Source: Bacillota bacterium (GTDB lineage Bacteria; Bacillota; Clostridia; Christensenellales; Aristaeellaceae). From it: a stretch of 64,000 bases of DNA. Location of the stretch: positions 1-64,000 of the forward strand of contig JASGUQ010000047.1 of the NCBI GenBank assembly GCA_030057655.1. The letters run 5' to 3'. Positions 33,130-42,507 of the stretch are shown here, one piece after another. Positions within the stretch are counted from its first letter, which is position 1; each line of letters begins with the position of its first letter. Both the position numbers and the translations under genes were made by a program. The notes below the pieces were generated by a model, which saw nothing but the letters and a program-made list of their open reading frames with translations, was not told the origin of the DNA and searched no databases.

Positions 33130-34395
33130 ATGGCAAGTCCGGTCATCTTACCCAGGCAGGGTCAGTCGGTGGAGTCCTGCATCATCACCCAATGGAACAA
33201 GAAGGTTGGCGAAACCGTCAAGGAAGGGGACATCCTGTTCTCCTACGAGACGGACAAGGCCTCCTTTGAGGAAGCCGCCAAGGTGGACGGCACCCTGCTC
33301 GCCATCTTCTTTGAGGCGGATGACGATGTGCCTGTTTTGACCACCGTGGCGGTCATCGGCAGCCCCGGCGAGGATTTTTCCGATCTGAAGCCGGACGGCG
33401 CGGGGGAAGCGCCAAAGCAGGAAGAGGCCGCGCCCAAAGCGGAAGAACCCGTGAAACCCGCGGCAGCGGCTGCGCCCTCTGCCCAGGCCATGACGGGCAT
33501 TTCGCCCAGGGCCAGGATGACCGCGCAGCGCGTGGGCGTTGACCCGGCGCAGGCCATCCCGACCGGCCCCCAGGGCCGCATCATTGAGCGGGATGTATAC
33601 GAACTGGCTGCCACCGGGGTGAAGGCGCAGCCCGCGCCCGCAGAACCCCAGGCTGCAGCAGCGCCGGCAGTTGACGCGGCGCCAGCCGCGGGCGGAGCGC
33701 GCACTTATAAAGACAGCAAGCTCACCAACATCCGCAAAGTGATCGCCTCCACCATGCACCAGTCCATCAGCCAGATGGCGCAGCTCACCCACAACTCCTC
33801 CTATGACGCGACCAAGGTGCTGGCGCTTCGCCAGCAGTTCAAGGCAGCGCCGGAGGAACTGGGATTAAACGCCATCACCATCAACGACCTGATCCTCTTT
33901 GCCGTTTCCCGCACGCTGATGCGCCACCCGGACCTCAACGCCCTTTTCCTGGGCGACGTCATCAGGCGCTATGACCACGTGCACCTGGGCATGGCGGTGG
34001 ATACCCCGCGCGGGCTGATGGTGCCCACGATTTACGACGCGGACCTGCAAAATTTAAAGCAGCTTTCAGATAAGGCGAAGGCCCTTGGCAAGGCCGCACA
34101 GGCGGGCAACATCAACCCGGACCTTCTGACAGAAGGCACCTTCACCGTGTCCAACCTCGGCGCGCTGGGGATTGAGTCCTTCACCCCCATCATCAACCCG
34201 CCGCAGGTGGCCATCCTGGGGGTTGACTGCGTGGTGGAGCGCGTGCGCAGCGTGAACGGTCAGATCACCGTGTACCCCGCGATGGGCCTGTCATTGACCT
34301 ATGATCACCGCGCGGTGGACGGCGCGCCCGCCTCCCGCTTCTTAAAGGACCTGGTCACGGCGCTTGAGAACATCGACGTGCTTCTGGCCAACTAA
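33130..34395 (+). CDS. 2-oxoacid/acetoin-type dehydrogenase complex, E2 acyltransferase
   Basis: A 421-aa lipoyl acyltransferase. The lipoyl domain occupies residues 1-80, with the lipoylated Lys43 in YETDKASFE. An Ala/Pro linker follows, then a subunit-binding domain (ISPRARMTAQRVGVD, near 124-157), a second Ala/Pro linker and the catalytic domain from about 200 with DHRAVDGA near 394. It moves an acyl group from E1 to CoA. It is encoded with E3 and E1 in that order. Acyl specificity cannot be assigned; pyruvate, branched-chain and acetoin complexes share this layout. Confidence 0.93.
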   Translation: MASPVILPRQGQSVESCIITQWNKKVGETVKEGDILFSYETDKASFEEAAKVDGTLLAIFFEADDDVPVLTTVAVIGSPGEDFSDLKPDGAGEAPKQEEAAPKAEEPVKPAAAAAPSAQAMTGISPRARMTAQRVGVDPAQAIPTGPQGRIIERDVYELAATGVKAQPAPAEPQAAAAPAVDAAPAAGGARTYKDSKLTNIRKVIASTMHQSISQMAQLTHNSSYDATKVLALRQQFKAAPEELGLNAITINDLILFAVSRTLMRHPDLNALFLGDVIRRYDHVHLGMAVDTPRGLMVPTIYDADLQNLKQLSDKAKALGKAAQAGNINPDLLTEGTFTVSNLGALGIESFTPIINPPQVAILGVDCVVERVRSVNGQITVYPAMGLSLTYDHRAVDGAPASRFLKDLVTALENIDVLLAN

Positions 34396-34409
34396 GGGAG
34401 GGATAATAG

Positions 34410-35777
34410 ATGACGTATGACTTGATTGTTTTGGGCGGCGGCCCCGCCGGTTACCTGGCGGCTGAGCGCGCCGGGAACGCGGGGCTTTCTGTCGCCCTGT
34501 GCGAGGAGCGCTCCCTGGGCGGCGTCTGCTTAAACGAGGGCTGCATCCCCACCAAGACCCTGCTGTATTCCGCCAAACTCTATGACGGCGTTCGCCATGG
34601 CGAGAAATACGGCGTGAAGGCCGAAGGGCTCACGATTGACCATAGCGAAGTCATCAAGCGCAAGAACAAGGTGGTTCGCGCGCTGGTGGCCGGGGTCAAA
34701 GCGCAGATGAGAAACAGTAAGGTGACTGTCTTCATGGCCCGCGGCGTGATCGAGGGCAAAAACGGCGCTGATTTTGTGGTGAAGGCGGGGGAAGAGACCC
34801 TGCTTGGCAAAAAACTGCTGATTGCCACCGGCTCTTCCGCCGCGGTGCCGCCGATTGAGGGCTTAAAAGAGGGCCTTGCGAGCGGGTTTGTTTTGACCAA
34901 CCGGGAGATCCTGGACCTGTCTGAGAAGCCGGAGCGTCTGTGCGTGATCGGCGGCGGCGTCATCGGCCTGGAACTGGCCAGCTACTTCAACTCCATCGGC
35001 ACGAAGGTGACCGTGGTTGAAATGCTGGATCATATCGCTGGCGAGACCGATCAGGACCTGGTCAAGATTTTAAAGGCCGACCTGGAGAAGCGCGGCATTG
35101 TCTTTGAATTAAACGCCAAGGTCACCAGGGTGTCCGGAAACGCCGTTCACTATGAGCAAAACAATGAAAATAAGCAGGTCGAAGCGGACAAGGTGCTTTT
35201 GTCCATCGGCCGGCGCGCCAACACGCGGGACCTCGGGCTTGAAAAGATCCAGGTGCTTGTGGAGCGCGGCGCGGTGGTGACGGATGACAAAATGCAGACC
35301 AACATCCCCAATGTCTACGCGGCGGGCGACGTCAACGGGCGCAGCATGCTGGCCCACACCGCCTACCGGGAGGCCGAGGTGGCCGTCAACAACATCCTGG
35401 GCGAAAAGGACCTGATGCGCTATGATGCCATCCCGGCGGTGCTGTATACAAACCCGGAGATTTCCTCCGTCGGCGAGACCGAGGCGACTGCAGCCAAAAA
35501 GGGCCTGCCCTTTAAGACCGTGCAGCTGCCCATGCAGTATTCTGGGCGCTATCAGGCGGAAAACGAGGGCGGCCGCGGCATCATGAAGCTGCTGGTGGAT
35601 CCTAAGACCGAGCGCGTGCTGGGCTGCCACCTGCTGTGCAACTACTCCTCAGAGTTCATTATCCTGGCAGGCGCCTTCATCACCCAGGGCCTGACCTTAA
35701 ACCAGATCAAAAAAATCGTCTTCCCGCACCCCACTGTCAGCGAAATCGTCCGCGAGGCAGTTTTTCAGTACAAGTAA
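34410..35777 (+). CDS. Dihydrolipoyl dehydrogenase (E3)
   Basis: A 455-aa FAD enzyme that reoxidises E2 lipoyl groups with NAD+. FAD loop GGGPAGYLAAE at residues 9-19; redox disulfide Cys40/Cys45 in GGVCLNEGCIPTK; NAD loop GGGVIGLELASYFNSIG near 179-195; YAAGDVNGRSMLAHTA near 308-323; active-site His in FPHPTVSEIVREA near the end. It has no N-terminal lipoyl domain. It lies 14 bases after E2 and 9 before E1, with GGGAGGG as ribosome binding site. Confidence 0.95.
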   Translation: MTYDLIVLGGGPAGYLAAERAGNAGLSVALCEERSLGGVCLNEGCIPTKTLLYSAKLYDGVRHGEKYGVKAEGLTIDHSEVIKRKNKVVRALVAGVKAQMRNSKVTVFMARGVIEGKNGADFVVKAGEETLLGKKLLIATGSSAAVPPIEGLKEGLASGFVLTNREILDLSEKPERLCVIGGGVIGLELASYFNSIGTKVTVVEMLDHIAGETDQDLVKILKADLEKRGIVFELNAKVTRVSGNAVHYEQNNENKQVEADKVLLSIGRRANTRDLGLEKIQVLVERGAVVTDDKMQTNIPNVYAAGDVNGRSMLAHTAYREAEVAVNNILGEKDLMRYDAIPAVLYTNPEISSVGETEATAAKKGLPFKTVQLPMQYSGRYQAENEGGRGIMKLLVDPKTERVLGCHLLCNYSSEFIILAGAFITQGLTLNQIKKIVFPHPTVSEIVREAVFQYK

Positions 35778-35786
35778 GGAGGCATC

Positions 35787-38252
35787 ATGAGCAAGCAACT
35801 GGCGATCAACCCGAAGAAAAAACGCACCCCCGGCGTCCTGACCACCCCGGACATCCCGGTAAACGTCTACCAGAAGACGGTCAAGGACGAGAAAGCAAAC
35901 TACAGCAAGGAAGAGTTTCTCAACATCTACCGCGACATGTGCTACATCCGCGAGTTTGAGACCATGCTCAACCTCATCAAGACCAAGAGCGAGTATCAGG
36001 ACATTCCTTACAACCATCCCGGCCCCGCCCACCTGGGCATCGGCCAGGAAGCCGCCTATGTGGGCGCCGCCTACATGCTGGGCATGGACGACTACACCTT
36101 TGGCTCCCACCGCAGCCACGGCGAGATCCTGGCCAAGGGCCTAAGGAGCATCCAGATCCTGGATGACAAGGAGCTGGAAGGCATCATGGAGGGCTTCTTT
36201 GGCGGGAAAACCTATTCCGTCATCAAGGACAAGAACCTTTCCGTGAAGGAAAACGGCATCAACTTCCTGCTGTACGGCATGATGTGCGAGACCTTTGCCC
36301 GGGAGAACGGCTTCAACAAGGGCCTGGGCGGCTCCATGCACGCCTTCTTCACCCCCTTTGGCATCTACCCCAACAACGCCATCGTGGGCGGCTCCGGCTC
36401 CATCGCGCCGGGCGCCGCGCTGTTTAAATTGAGTAACCGCAAGCCTGGCGTGGTCGTCTGCAACATCGGCGACGGCTCCACCAGCTGCGGCCCGGTCTGG
36501 GAAGGCCTGATGATGTCCACAATGGCCCAGGTCAGGACCCTCTGGGGCGATGATTTCAAGGGCATGCCCATCATCTTCAACATCAACAACAACTTCTACG
36601 GCATGGGCGGCCAGACCGCCGGGGAAACCATGGGCATGGACATGATCGCCCGCATCGCGGCCGGCATTTCACCAAACGTCCTGCACGCGGAGCGTGTGGA
36701 CGGCTACAACCCCCTGGCTGTAATCGACGCCTACCGCCGCAAGCTGCCCGTTGCCAAGAAGGACGGCCCGGTCTTCCTGGATCTGGTCACCTACCGCTTC
36801 TCCGGCCACAGCCCCTCTGACTCCGGCTCCTACCGCACCAGGGAAGAAGTGGAGGAGTGGGAAGAGATCGACAGCATCGTCACATTCGGACGCGAGATCG
36901 TGGAAGCCGGCGTCGCCAAACAGGAAGAGCTGGACAATATCTGGGCCAAGGTCAAGTCCGACATGGCGCGCAACCTGAAATTGTCCATTGACGACAAAAT
37001 TTCCCCGCACATTCCGCTTCGCGAGGGCGAGCCCAACTACATCGCCGACCTGATGTTCTCCAACCAGACGGTGCGCGCCTTTGACGAAGGCAGAAAACCC
37101 GAGGTCCTCCTGCCCTATGAGGAATGCCCCCGGATCCAGCAGATTTCCAAGAAGGAGCGTTTCGCCTTTGACAAGGACGGCAAACCGGTCAGCAAGAACC
37201 GCGTCTATCAGCTGCGCGACGCCATTGCCGAACCCATCATCAACAAGTTCTATGAGGACCCCACCCTCATCTCCTTTGGCGAGGACGTGCGTGACTGGGG
37301 CGGTGCGTTCGCGGTCTACCGCGGCATGACGGAAGCCATCCCCTACCACAGGCTGTTCAACTCCCCCATTGCGGAGGCCGGCATTGTGGGCGCGGCCGTG
37401 GGCTACGCCATGACAGGCGGCCGCGTGGTGGCGGAACTGATGTACATGGACTTCCTGGGCCGCGCGGGGGACGAGGTGTTCAACCAGCTTTCCAAATGGC
37501 AGTCCATGTCCGCCGGCATGCTCAAGATGCCCGTGGTGCTGCGCATGAGCGTGGGAAGCAAATACGGCGCCCAGCATTCCCAGGACTGGTCTGCGCTGGT
37601 CGCGCACATCCCGGGGCTCAAGGTGGTCTTCCCCGCCACGCCCTATGACGCCAAGGGCCTGATGCAGACCGCGTTGAACGGCAGCGATCCGGTGATCTTC
37701 CTGGAGAGCCAGCGCATCTATGACGTGGCCGAGCAGTTCCACGAGGGCGGCGTGCCCCGGGAGGAGTACGAGATCAAGATCGGCGACCCGGATGTAAAGA
37801 TCGCCGGAAACGACGTCACCATCCTGACCATCGGCGCCACCTTATACCGCGCGCTGCCCGCAGTCAAAACGCTGAAAGAAAAATACGGCTTGTCCGCCGA
37901 ACTCATTGACGCGCGCAGCATCGTGCCCTTTGACTATACCAAGGTGATCGAGTCTGTGAAGAAGACCGGCCGCATCGTGATCGCAGGCGACGCCTGCGAG
38001 CGCAACTCCGTGATGCGCCAGATGGCTTCCACCATCACCGAACTGTGCTTTGACTACCTGGACGCGCCGCCGGTCGTGGTGGGCGCGAAGAACTGGATCA
38101 CCCCGGCGCACGAGATGGAAGACCTCTTCTTCCCGCAGCCCGCGTGGATCCTGGACGCCATTCACGAGCGCATCCTGCCCTTACCCGGGCATGAGGTCAC
38201 CCACAACTACACCGTGCTTGAGCAGATCCGCGAAAACAAGCAGGGCGTGTAA
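35787..38252 (+). CDS. Fused E1 alpha-beta thiamine-dependent dehydrogenase
   Basis: An 821-aa single chain joining the E1 alpha and beta subunits, which are normally two genes. The alpha half (about 40-400) has GPAHLGIGQEAAYVG, SHRSHGEIL, GFNKGLGGSMHAF and the thiamine-diphosphate motif from GDGSTS near 228 to NNNFYGMG near 268. The beta half (about 470-810) has SFGEDVRDWGGAF, FNSPIAEAGIVGAAVGYAM, YGAQHSQDWSAL and the ELIDARSIVPFD block. It decarboxylates or cleaves the substrate and passes the acyl unit to E2. AAGGAGG precedes the ATG; a perfect 12-bp hairpin follows the stop. Confidence 0.92.
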   Translation: MSKQLAINPKKKRTPGVLTTPDIPVNVYQKTVKDEKANYSKEEFLNIYRDMCYIREFETMLNLIKTKSEYQDIPYNHPGPAHLGIGQEAAYVGAAYMLGMDDYTFGSHRSHGEILAKGLRSIQILDDKELEGIMEGFFGGKTYSVIKDKNLSVKENGINFLLYGMMCETFARENGFNKGLGGSMHAFFTPFGIYPNNAIVGGSGSIAPGAALFKLSNRKPGVVVCNIGDGSTSCGPVWEGLMMSTMAQVRTLWGDDFKGMPIIFNINNNFYGMGGQTAGETMGMDMIARIAAGISPNVLHAERVDGYNPLAVIDAYRRKLPVAKKDGPVFLDLVTYRFSGHSPSDSGSYRTREEVEEWEEIDSIVTFGREIVEAGVAKQEELDNIWAKVKSDMARNLKLSIDDKISPHIPLREGEPNYIADLMFSNQTVRAFDEGRKPEVLLPYEECPRIQQISKKERFAFDKDGKPVSKNRVYQLRDAIAEPIINKFYEDPTLISFGEDVRDWGGAFAVYRGMTEAIPYHRLFNSPIAEAGIVGAAVGYAMTGGRVVAELMYMDFLGRAGDEVFNQLSKWQSMSAGMLKMPVVLRMSVGSKYGAQHSQDWSALVAHIPGLKVVFPATPYDAKGLMQTALNGSDPVIFLESQRIYDVAEQFHEGGVPREEYEIKIGDPDVKIAGNDVTILTIGATLYRALPAVKTLKEKYGLSAELIDARSIVPFDYTKVIESVKKTGRIVIAGDACERNSVMRQMASTITELCFDYLDAPPVVVGAKNWITPAHEMEDLFFPQPAWILDAIHERILPLPGHEVTHNYTVLEQIRENKQGV

Positions 38253-38262
38253 CATTCCTTTG

Positions 38263-38289
38263 CCGGCTGCCGCATCATGCGGCAGCCGG
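38263..38289 (+). terminator. Hairpin after the E1 gene
   Basis: A perfect 12-bp stem (CCGGCTGCCGCA/TGCGGCAGCCGG) with a 3-base loop and TTTGT after it. It lies 26 bases before the kinase start and may act as a partial terminator. Confidence 0.6.
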
Positions 38290-38314
38290 TTTGTATCAGA
38301 CAAGGAGGCGAACC

Positions 38315-39271
38315 ATGATTGAATTGCTTGGCCTTGGCGAGCTGCTGATCGATTTTACGCCCAACGGCGTCAACGAGCAGGGGATGGCGCTGTACGCCAG
38401 GAACCCAGGCGGCAGCATCCCCAACATGCTGGCGATGTATTCCAAACTGGGCGGCAAGGCCGCCTTTGTCGGCAAGGTCGGGCCGGACGCCTTCGGGGAT
38501 TTTCTGATCGGGCAATTGAAAGATACCGGGGTGGGCACCGAACACATCCTCCGGGATAAAAAGGTGCTGACCACCCTGGCCATCGTGAGCCTGCTTCCCG
38601 ATGGCGACCGCGCCTTTCATTTTTACCGCAAACCGGGCGCAGACATCATGCTGGAGAAGGACGAGCTGCCCCTGCCCTTCATCCTAAAGGCGCAGCGCTT
38701 CCATTTCGCGGGCGTCAGCCTGACGGACGAGCCATCCCGCGGCGCCACGCTGTACGCGGTGGAAAAGGTCAGGCAAAAGGGTACTTTTATCAGCTTTGAC
38801 TGCAATTACCGCGACAGCCTCTGGGAAAGCGAGGAGGAAGCCAAGCAGGTGCTGTATGGCGCGCTGCCATTGGCCGACCTGGTCAAGGTGTCCGAGGAAG
38901 AATTGACCCTGTTGACCGGGGAGACCGACCTTAAAACAGGCGCCGAAAAAATCCTGGCCCTGGGGCCAGAAGCGGTGCTGGTCAGCCAGGGCGAGTTTGG
39001 CTCCAATGTATACACAAACAGCCTGCATGAGTACCGCCCGGCCTACAAGGTGGACGCGGTGGATACCACCGGCTCAGGCGATGCCTTTTTGGGCGCGATC
39101 CTGCGCGAACTGTATACTTTAAACAAGCCTTTGAGTGACATTTCCGCGCAGGAGTGGGGGCGTCTTCTGGCCTTTGGCAACGCAGCAGGCGGCCTGACCG
39201 CCACCAAGCGCGGCGGGATCCCGGCGCTGCCTGAGCGAAGGGAGATCGAGGCCCTTCTGAACAAACGATAA
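38315..39271 (+). CDS. PfkB-family sugar kinase
   Basis: A 318-aa ribokinase-like kinase close to fructokinases. It opens GLGELLIDFTPNG, has the NPGGSIPNMLAMYSKLGG block near 35-52 and FVGKVGPDAFGDF, and the C-terminal signature VDTTGSGDAFLGAIL near 249-263 with catalytic Asp. The ATG at 38315 has AAGGAGG 6 bases upstream. It lies between the dehydrogenase complex and the FucU/ABC genes and probably phosphorylates the imported sugar or its ketose. Fructose, rhamnulose or another ketose are all possible. Confidence 0.85.
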   Translation: MIELLGLGELLIDFTPNGVNEQGMALYARNPGGSIPNMLAMYSKLGGKAAFVGKVGPDAFGDFLIGQLKDTGVGTEHILRDKKVLTTLAIVSLLPDGDRAFHFYRKPGADIMLEKDELPLPFILKAQRFHFAGVSLTDEPSRGATLYAVEKVRQKGTFISFDCNYRDSLWESEEEAKQVLYGALPLADLVKVSEEELTLLTGETDLKTGAEKILALGPEAVLVSQGEFGSNVYTNSLHEYRPAYKVDAVDTTGSGDAFLGAILRELYTLNKPLSDISAQEWGRLLAFGNAAGGLTATKRGGIPALPERREIEALLNKR

Positions 39272-39366
39272 CAAGGCCCGCTCAAACCCCGTGTTTGTAG
39301 GATGAACCTTGTTTTTGTTGCGTGAATTTAGCCCGGCCTGTATTTTTTGTTCAATAAAAAACCGTA

Positions 39367-39395
39367 TTGACATCTAATGGCAGGTTAATTATAAT
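39367..39395 (+). promoter_or_regulatory. Promoter of the FucU-RbsACB-type importer genes
   Basis: A fully consensus promoter: TTGACA (39367-39372), 17-bp spacer, TATAAT (39390-39395). It gives the transport genes their own start about 100 bases after the kinase gene. Confidence 0.85.
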
Positions 39396-39510
39396 ATGGG
39401 CATATAAAAGCAAAGGAAGCGGACGTCCAAGTCCCTTCTTGATATTCGGCGGCAAGGCTCCGCGCTAATATTGTTGGATGAATCCAAACATTAATTTAAT
39501 GGAGGCAGGT

Positions 39511-39936
39511 ATGCTGAAAGGGATTTCTCCCCTCATTTCCCCGGAACTTCTCAAAATCTTGTGCGAAATGGGCCATGGCGATGAGATTGTGCTGGGCGAC
39601 GCCAACTTCCCGGCGGAATCTTTCGGGCAGCGCACGGTGCGCGCCGACGGCATCGGCGCCGTTCCCCTTCTTGACGGCATTCTGGAATTGATCCCCCTGG
39701 ACGACTATGTTGAAGACAATTTTGTCCTGATGGAGGTCGCCAAGGGGGATCCCTATGAGCCCGTCATCTGGGAGGAGTTTGAACAGGTGCTGAAGAAGCA
39801 CCGCCCGGAAGGTCAGGTCAGCCATGAGGAGCGTTTCGCTTTTTATGAGCGCGCCAAAAAAGCCTATGCGGTGGTCGCCACCGGCGAAACAGCCATCTAC
39901 GCCAACGTGATCCTGAAAAAAGGCGTTATCAAGTAA
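39511..39936 (+). CDS. fucU: FucU-type L-fucose mutarotase (RbsD/FucU family)
   Basis: A 141-aa sugar mutarotase that speeds anomer exchange of an imported sugar. It opens MLKGISPLISPELLKILCEM, then GHGDEIVLGDANFPA with the conserved active-site His and Asp, and ends with RFAFYERAKKAYAVVATGE and YANVILKKG. This wording and the length match FucU rather than RbsD. The ATG at 39511 has GGAGG 5 bases upstream. FucU makes a 6-deoxy sugar or fucose-like pyranose a fair guess for the importer encoded downstream. Confidence 0.9.
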   Translation: MLKGISPLISPELLKILCEMGHGDEIVLGDANFPAESFGQRTVRADGIGAVPLLDGILELIPLDDYVEDNFVLMEVAKGDPYEPVIWEEFEQVLKKHRPEGQVSHEERFAFYERAKKAYAVVATGETAIYANVILKKGVIK

Positions 39937-39963
39937 TTTTACGACCTGTTTATGGAGGAAATC

Positions 39964-41466
39964 TTGAGCAATCAAAAAGAAGTCCTGGTCAGGATGACGG
40001 ACATCGACAAATACTTCCCGGGCGTTCACGCCCTGGACAAGGTGAGTTTTGAGCTGTGCGCGGGCGAGGTGCACGCGCTGGTCGGCGAAAACGGCGCGGG
40101 CAAGTCCACCCTGATGAAGGTCCTGACCGGCATCTATCAAAAAGACGGCGGCACCATCGAGGTGATGGGCCAGCTTGTTGAAGTTCATGACGCAGGCCAC
40201 GCGCAGAAATTGGGCATCAGCATTGTCCATCAGGAACTGAACCTGATGAAGGACCTGACGGTGGCGGAGAACATCTTCATCGGCCGCGAGTCTGTTAAGA
40301 ACGGGCTGCTTGACAAAAAAGCCCAGAACGAGCGCGCGGAGAAGCTGCTCAATTCCCTGGGCATCACCATCCCGGCCACCGCCAACGTGGGCAGGCTCAC
40401 CGTCGCCAAGCAGCAGATGGTGGAGATCGCCAAGGCGCTCTCCTATGAGAACACCCGGGTTTTGATCCTGGATGAGCCGACCGCGCCGCTGTCCGATGTT
40501 GAGATTGAGGAGCTGTTCAAGTTTGTCCGCAACATGCGTGATCGCGGCGTGGGCATCATCTACATCTCTCACCGCATGGGTGAACTGCAGGAGATTTCAG
40601 ACCGCATCACCGTCATGCGCGACGGCCAGTATGTGAGCACGCTGATCACCAGGGACACCAGCATGGATGAGATCATCCGCCTGATGGTGGGCCGCGTGAT
40701 CTTTGAGCAGCCCAAGACCAAAAGCATGGTGAAGCCGGGCGCGCCGGTGGTGCTTGAAGTCAAGAACCTGAAAAGCCGCGAGGTCAAGGACGTTTCCTTC
40801 CACTTGTACCAGGGTGAGATCCTGGGCCTTTCGGGGCTGGTTGGCGCCGGGCGTACCGAGGTGGCCCGCCTGATCGCCGGCGCTGACAAGCGCGACTCGG
40901 GCGAGATCTACCGCGACGGCAAACTGGTCAACATCCAGACGCCTGCGGACGCGGTGGAGGTGGGCATCGGCTACCTGTCTGAGGACAGGAAGCGCTATGG
41001 CCTCTGCCTGGGGCTGACCGTGGCCAACAACATCGCGCTGACCAGGCTGAACAACTTTATCAACGGCATTGTGATCAACGACCGGAAGATCAAGGGCGTC
41101 GCCGGAGAATACAAGGAGAAGGTCGATATCAGGACGCCCACGGTGGACACCCGTGTGCGCACGCTGTCCGGCGGCAACCAGCAAAAGGTCGTTCTTTCCA
41201 AGTGGCTGGTGCGCGACTGCGACATCCTGATTTTTGACGAGCCCACAAGGGGCATTGACGTGGGCGCCAAGAATGAGATCTACAAGCTCATGCACGAGCT
41301 GATCGACGAGGGCAAATCCATCATCATGATCTCTTCGGAAATGCCCGAATTGCTCCGGATGTCCGACCGCATCGTGGTCATGTGCGAAGGTGAAAAAACA
41401 GGGGAGCTCTCCATTGAAGAAGCGACCCAGGAAAAAATTATGGCGCTGGCGGCGCCAAGGAAGTAG
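39964..41466 (+). CDS. Sugar ABC importer ATPase (RbsA/XylG-like)
   Basis: A 500-aa double ATPase of the CUT2 family. First half: Walker A GENGAGKST near 39-47, LTVAKQQMVEIAKAL signature region, Walker B VLILDEPTAPLS. Second half: degenerate GLVGAGRTEVAR loop, signature LSGGNQQKVV and LIFDEPTRGIDVG. The TTG at 39964 is preferred because GGAGG ends 5 bases upstream; the ATG at 39952 contains that very site and has none of its own. The permease follows 12 bases later. Confidence 0.93.
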   Translation: MSNQKEVLVRMTDIDKYFPGVHALDKVSFELCAGEVHALVGENGAGKSTLMKVLTGIYQKDGGTIEVMGQLVEVHDAGHAQKLGISIVHQELNLMKDLTVAENIFIGRESVKNGLLDKKAQNERAEKLLNSLGITIPATANVGRLTVAKQQMVEIAKALSYENTRVLILDEPTAPLSDVEIEELFKFVRNMRDRGVGIIYISHRMGELQEISDRITVMRDGQYVSTLITRDTSMDEIIRLMVGRVIFEQPKTKSMVKPGAPVVLEVKNLKSREVKDVSFHLYQGEILGLSGLVGAGRTEVARLIAGADKRDSGEIYRDGKLVNIQTPADAVEVGIGYLSEDRKRYGLCLGLTVANNIALTRLNNFINGIVINDRKIKGVAGEYKEKVDIRTPTVDTRVRTLSGGNQQKVVLSKWLVRDCDILIFDEPTRGIDVGAKNEIYKLMHELIDEGKSIIMISSEMPELLRMSDRIVVMCEGEKTGELSIEEATQEKIMALAAPRK

Positions 41467-41478
41467 GAGGAAACCCCC

Positions 41479-42459
41479 ATGTCGTTGCAAAACCGCAACA
41501 AGTTTGACCTGCAGAAGCTTTTGGCACCGTCGGTACTGGTTATTCTGTATGCCTTCTTCGCCATTTTCGGCAAGAACTTCTTCTCCAGCTATACGCTGAA
41601 GACCATCCTGGAATCCGCCTATTACACCGGCCTGATGAGCTTTGGCATCACCTTTGTCATCATCACCGGCGGCATCGACCTGTCCATCGGCACCAACCTG
41701 ATGTGCTCGGCGATTGTCGGCGGTGTGGCCTACTCCATGTGGGGCTGGCCGCTGTGGCTGGCGCTGCTCCTGGTGCCCTTGACCGGAGTGATCTTTGGCT
41801 TTTTAAACGGCATCCTGGTCGCCAAGGCCAAGCTGCCGCCGTTTATCGCCACGCTGGGCATGATGCTGGTGACCCAGGGCTTCGGCTCCATCATTTCAAG
41901 GGTACAGACCCAGCGCTACCCCACCATCGGCACCACAGACGCCTGGTTTAAGACGGTGTTCTACCGCGCGGGCGAGTTCCCGACCGGCGCCCTCTACCTT
42001 CTGGCTGCCTTCCTGATCGCCGCCTTTGTCCTGAGCAAGACCCGCTTTGGCCGCTATGTGTACGCGATTGGCTCAAATGAAGAAGCCACCAGGCTCTCCG
42101 GCGTGAAGGTGGACAAGTACAAGATCCTGGCCTACACGGTCTGCGGCCTGTTCTGCGGCTTTGGCGCCATCCTGTTCGCCTCCACCTACACCACCGCCAC
42201 CCCCGGCACCGGCAACGGCTTTGAAACCTACGCCATCGCGGCCGTCATCATCGGCGGCACCTCCATGGCGGGCGGCTCGGGCACGATGGTGGGCACCCTG
42301 ATTGGTATTTTCATCATGGCCGTGCTGCGCGCGGGACTTTCGTCCATGGGCCTGCAAGGCCACTGGCAGACCTTCTTTACCGGCGTTGTCGTGATCGGCG
42401 CTGTCCTGATGGATAACCTGCGCGTGCGCGCCGCCCAGAAGGTCAAGGTCAGAAACTAA
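41479..42459 (+). CDS. Sugar ABC importer permease (RbsC-like)
   Basis: A 326-aa CUT2 permease with eight to ten hydrophobic segments. The family blocks are FVIITGGIDLSIGTNL near 56-71, NGILVAKAKLPPFIATLGMM near 111-130, YAIGSNEEATRLSGVKVDKYK near 195-215 and GGTSMAGGSGTMVGTLIG near 255-272. It dimerises and works with the adjacent ATPase and binding protein. GGAGGAA precedes the ATG. Confidence 0.93.
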   Translation: MSLQNRNKFDLQKLLAPSVLVILYAFFAIFGKNFFSSYTLKTILESAYYTGLMSFGITFVIITGGIDLSIGTNLMCSAIVGGVAYSMWGWPLWLALLLVPLTGVIFGFLNGILVAKAKLPPFIATLGMMLVTQGFGSIISRVQTQRYPTIGTTDAWFKTVFYRAGEFPTGALYLLAAFLIAAFVLSKTRFGRYVYAIGSNEEATRLSGVKVDKYKILAYTVCGLFCGFGAILFASTYTTATPGTGNGFETYAIAAVIIGGTSMAGGSGTMVGTLIGIFIMAVLRAGLSSMGLQGHWQTFFTGVVVIGAVLMDNLRVRAAQKVKVRN

Positions 42460-42507
42460 CCTGGAATTTAGCGCGCTTGCGCTGAAGAATAAAAAGGAGG
42501 AAACCTC

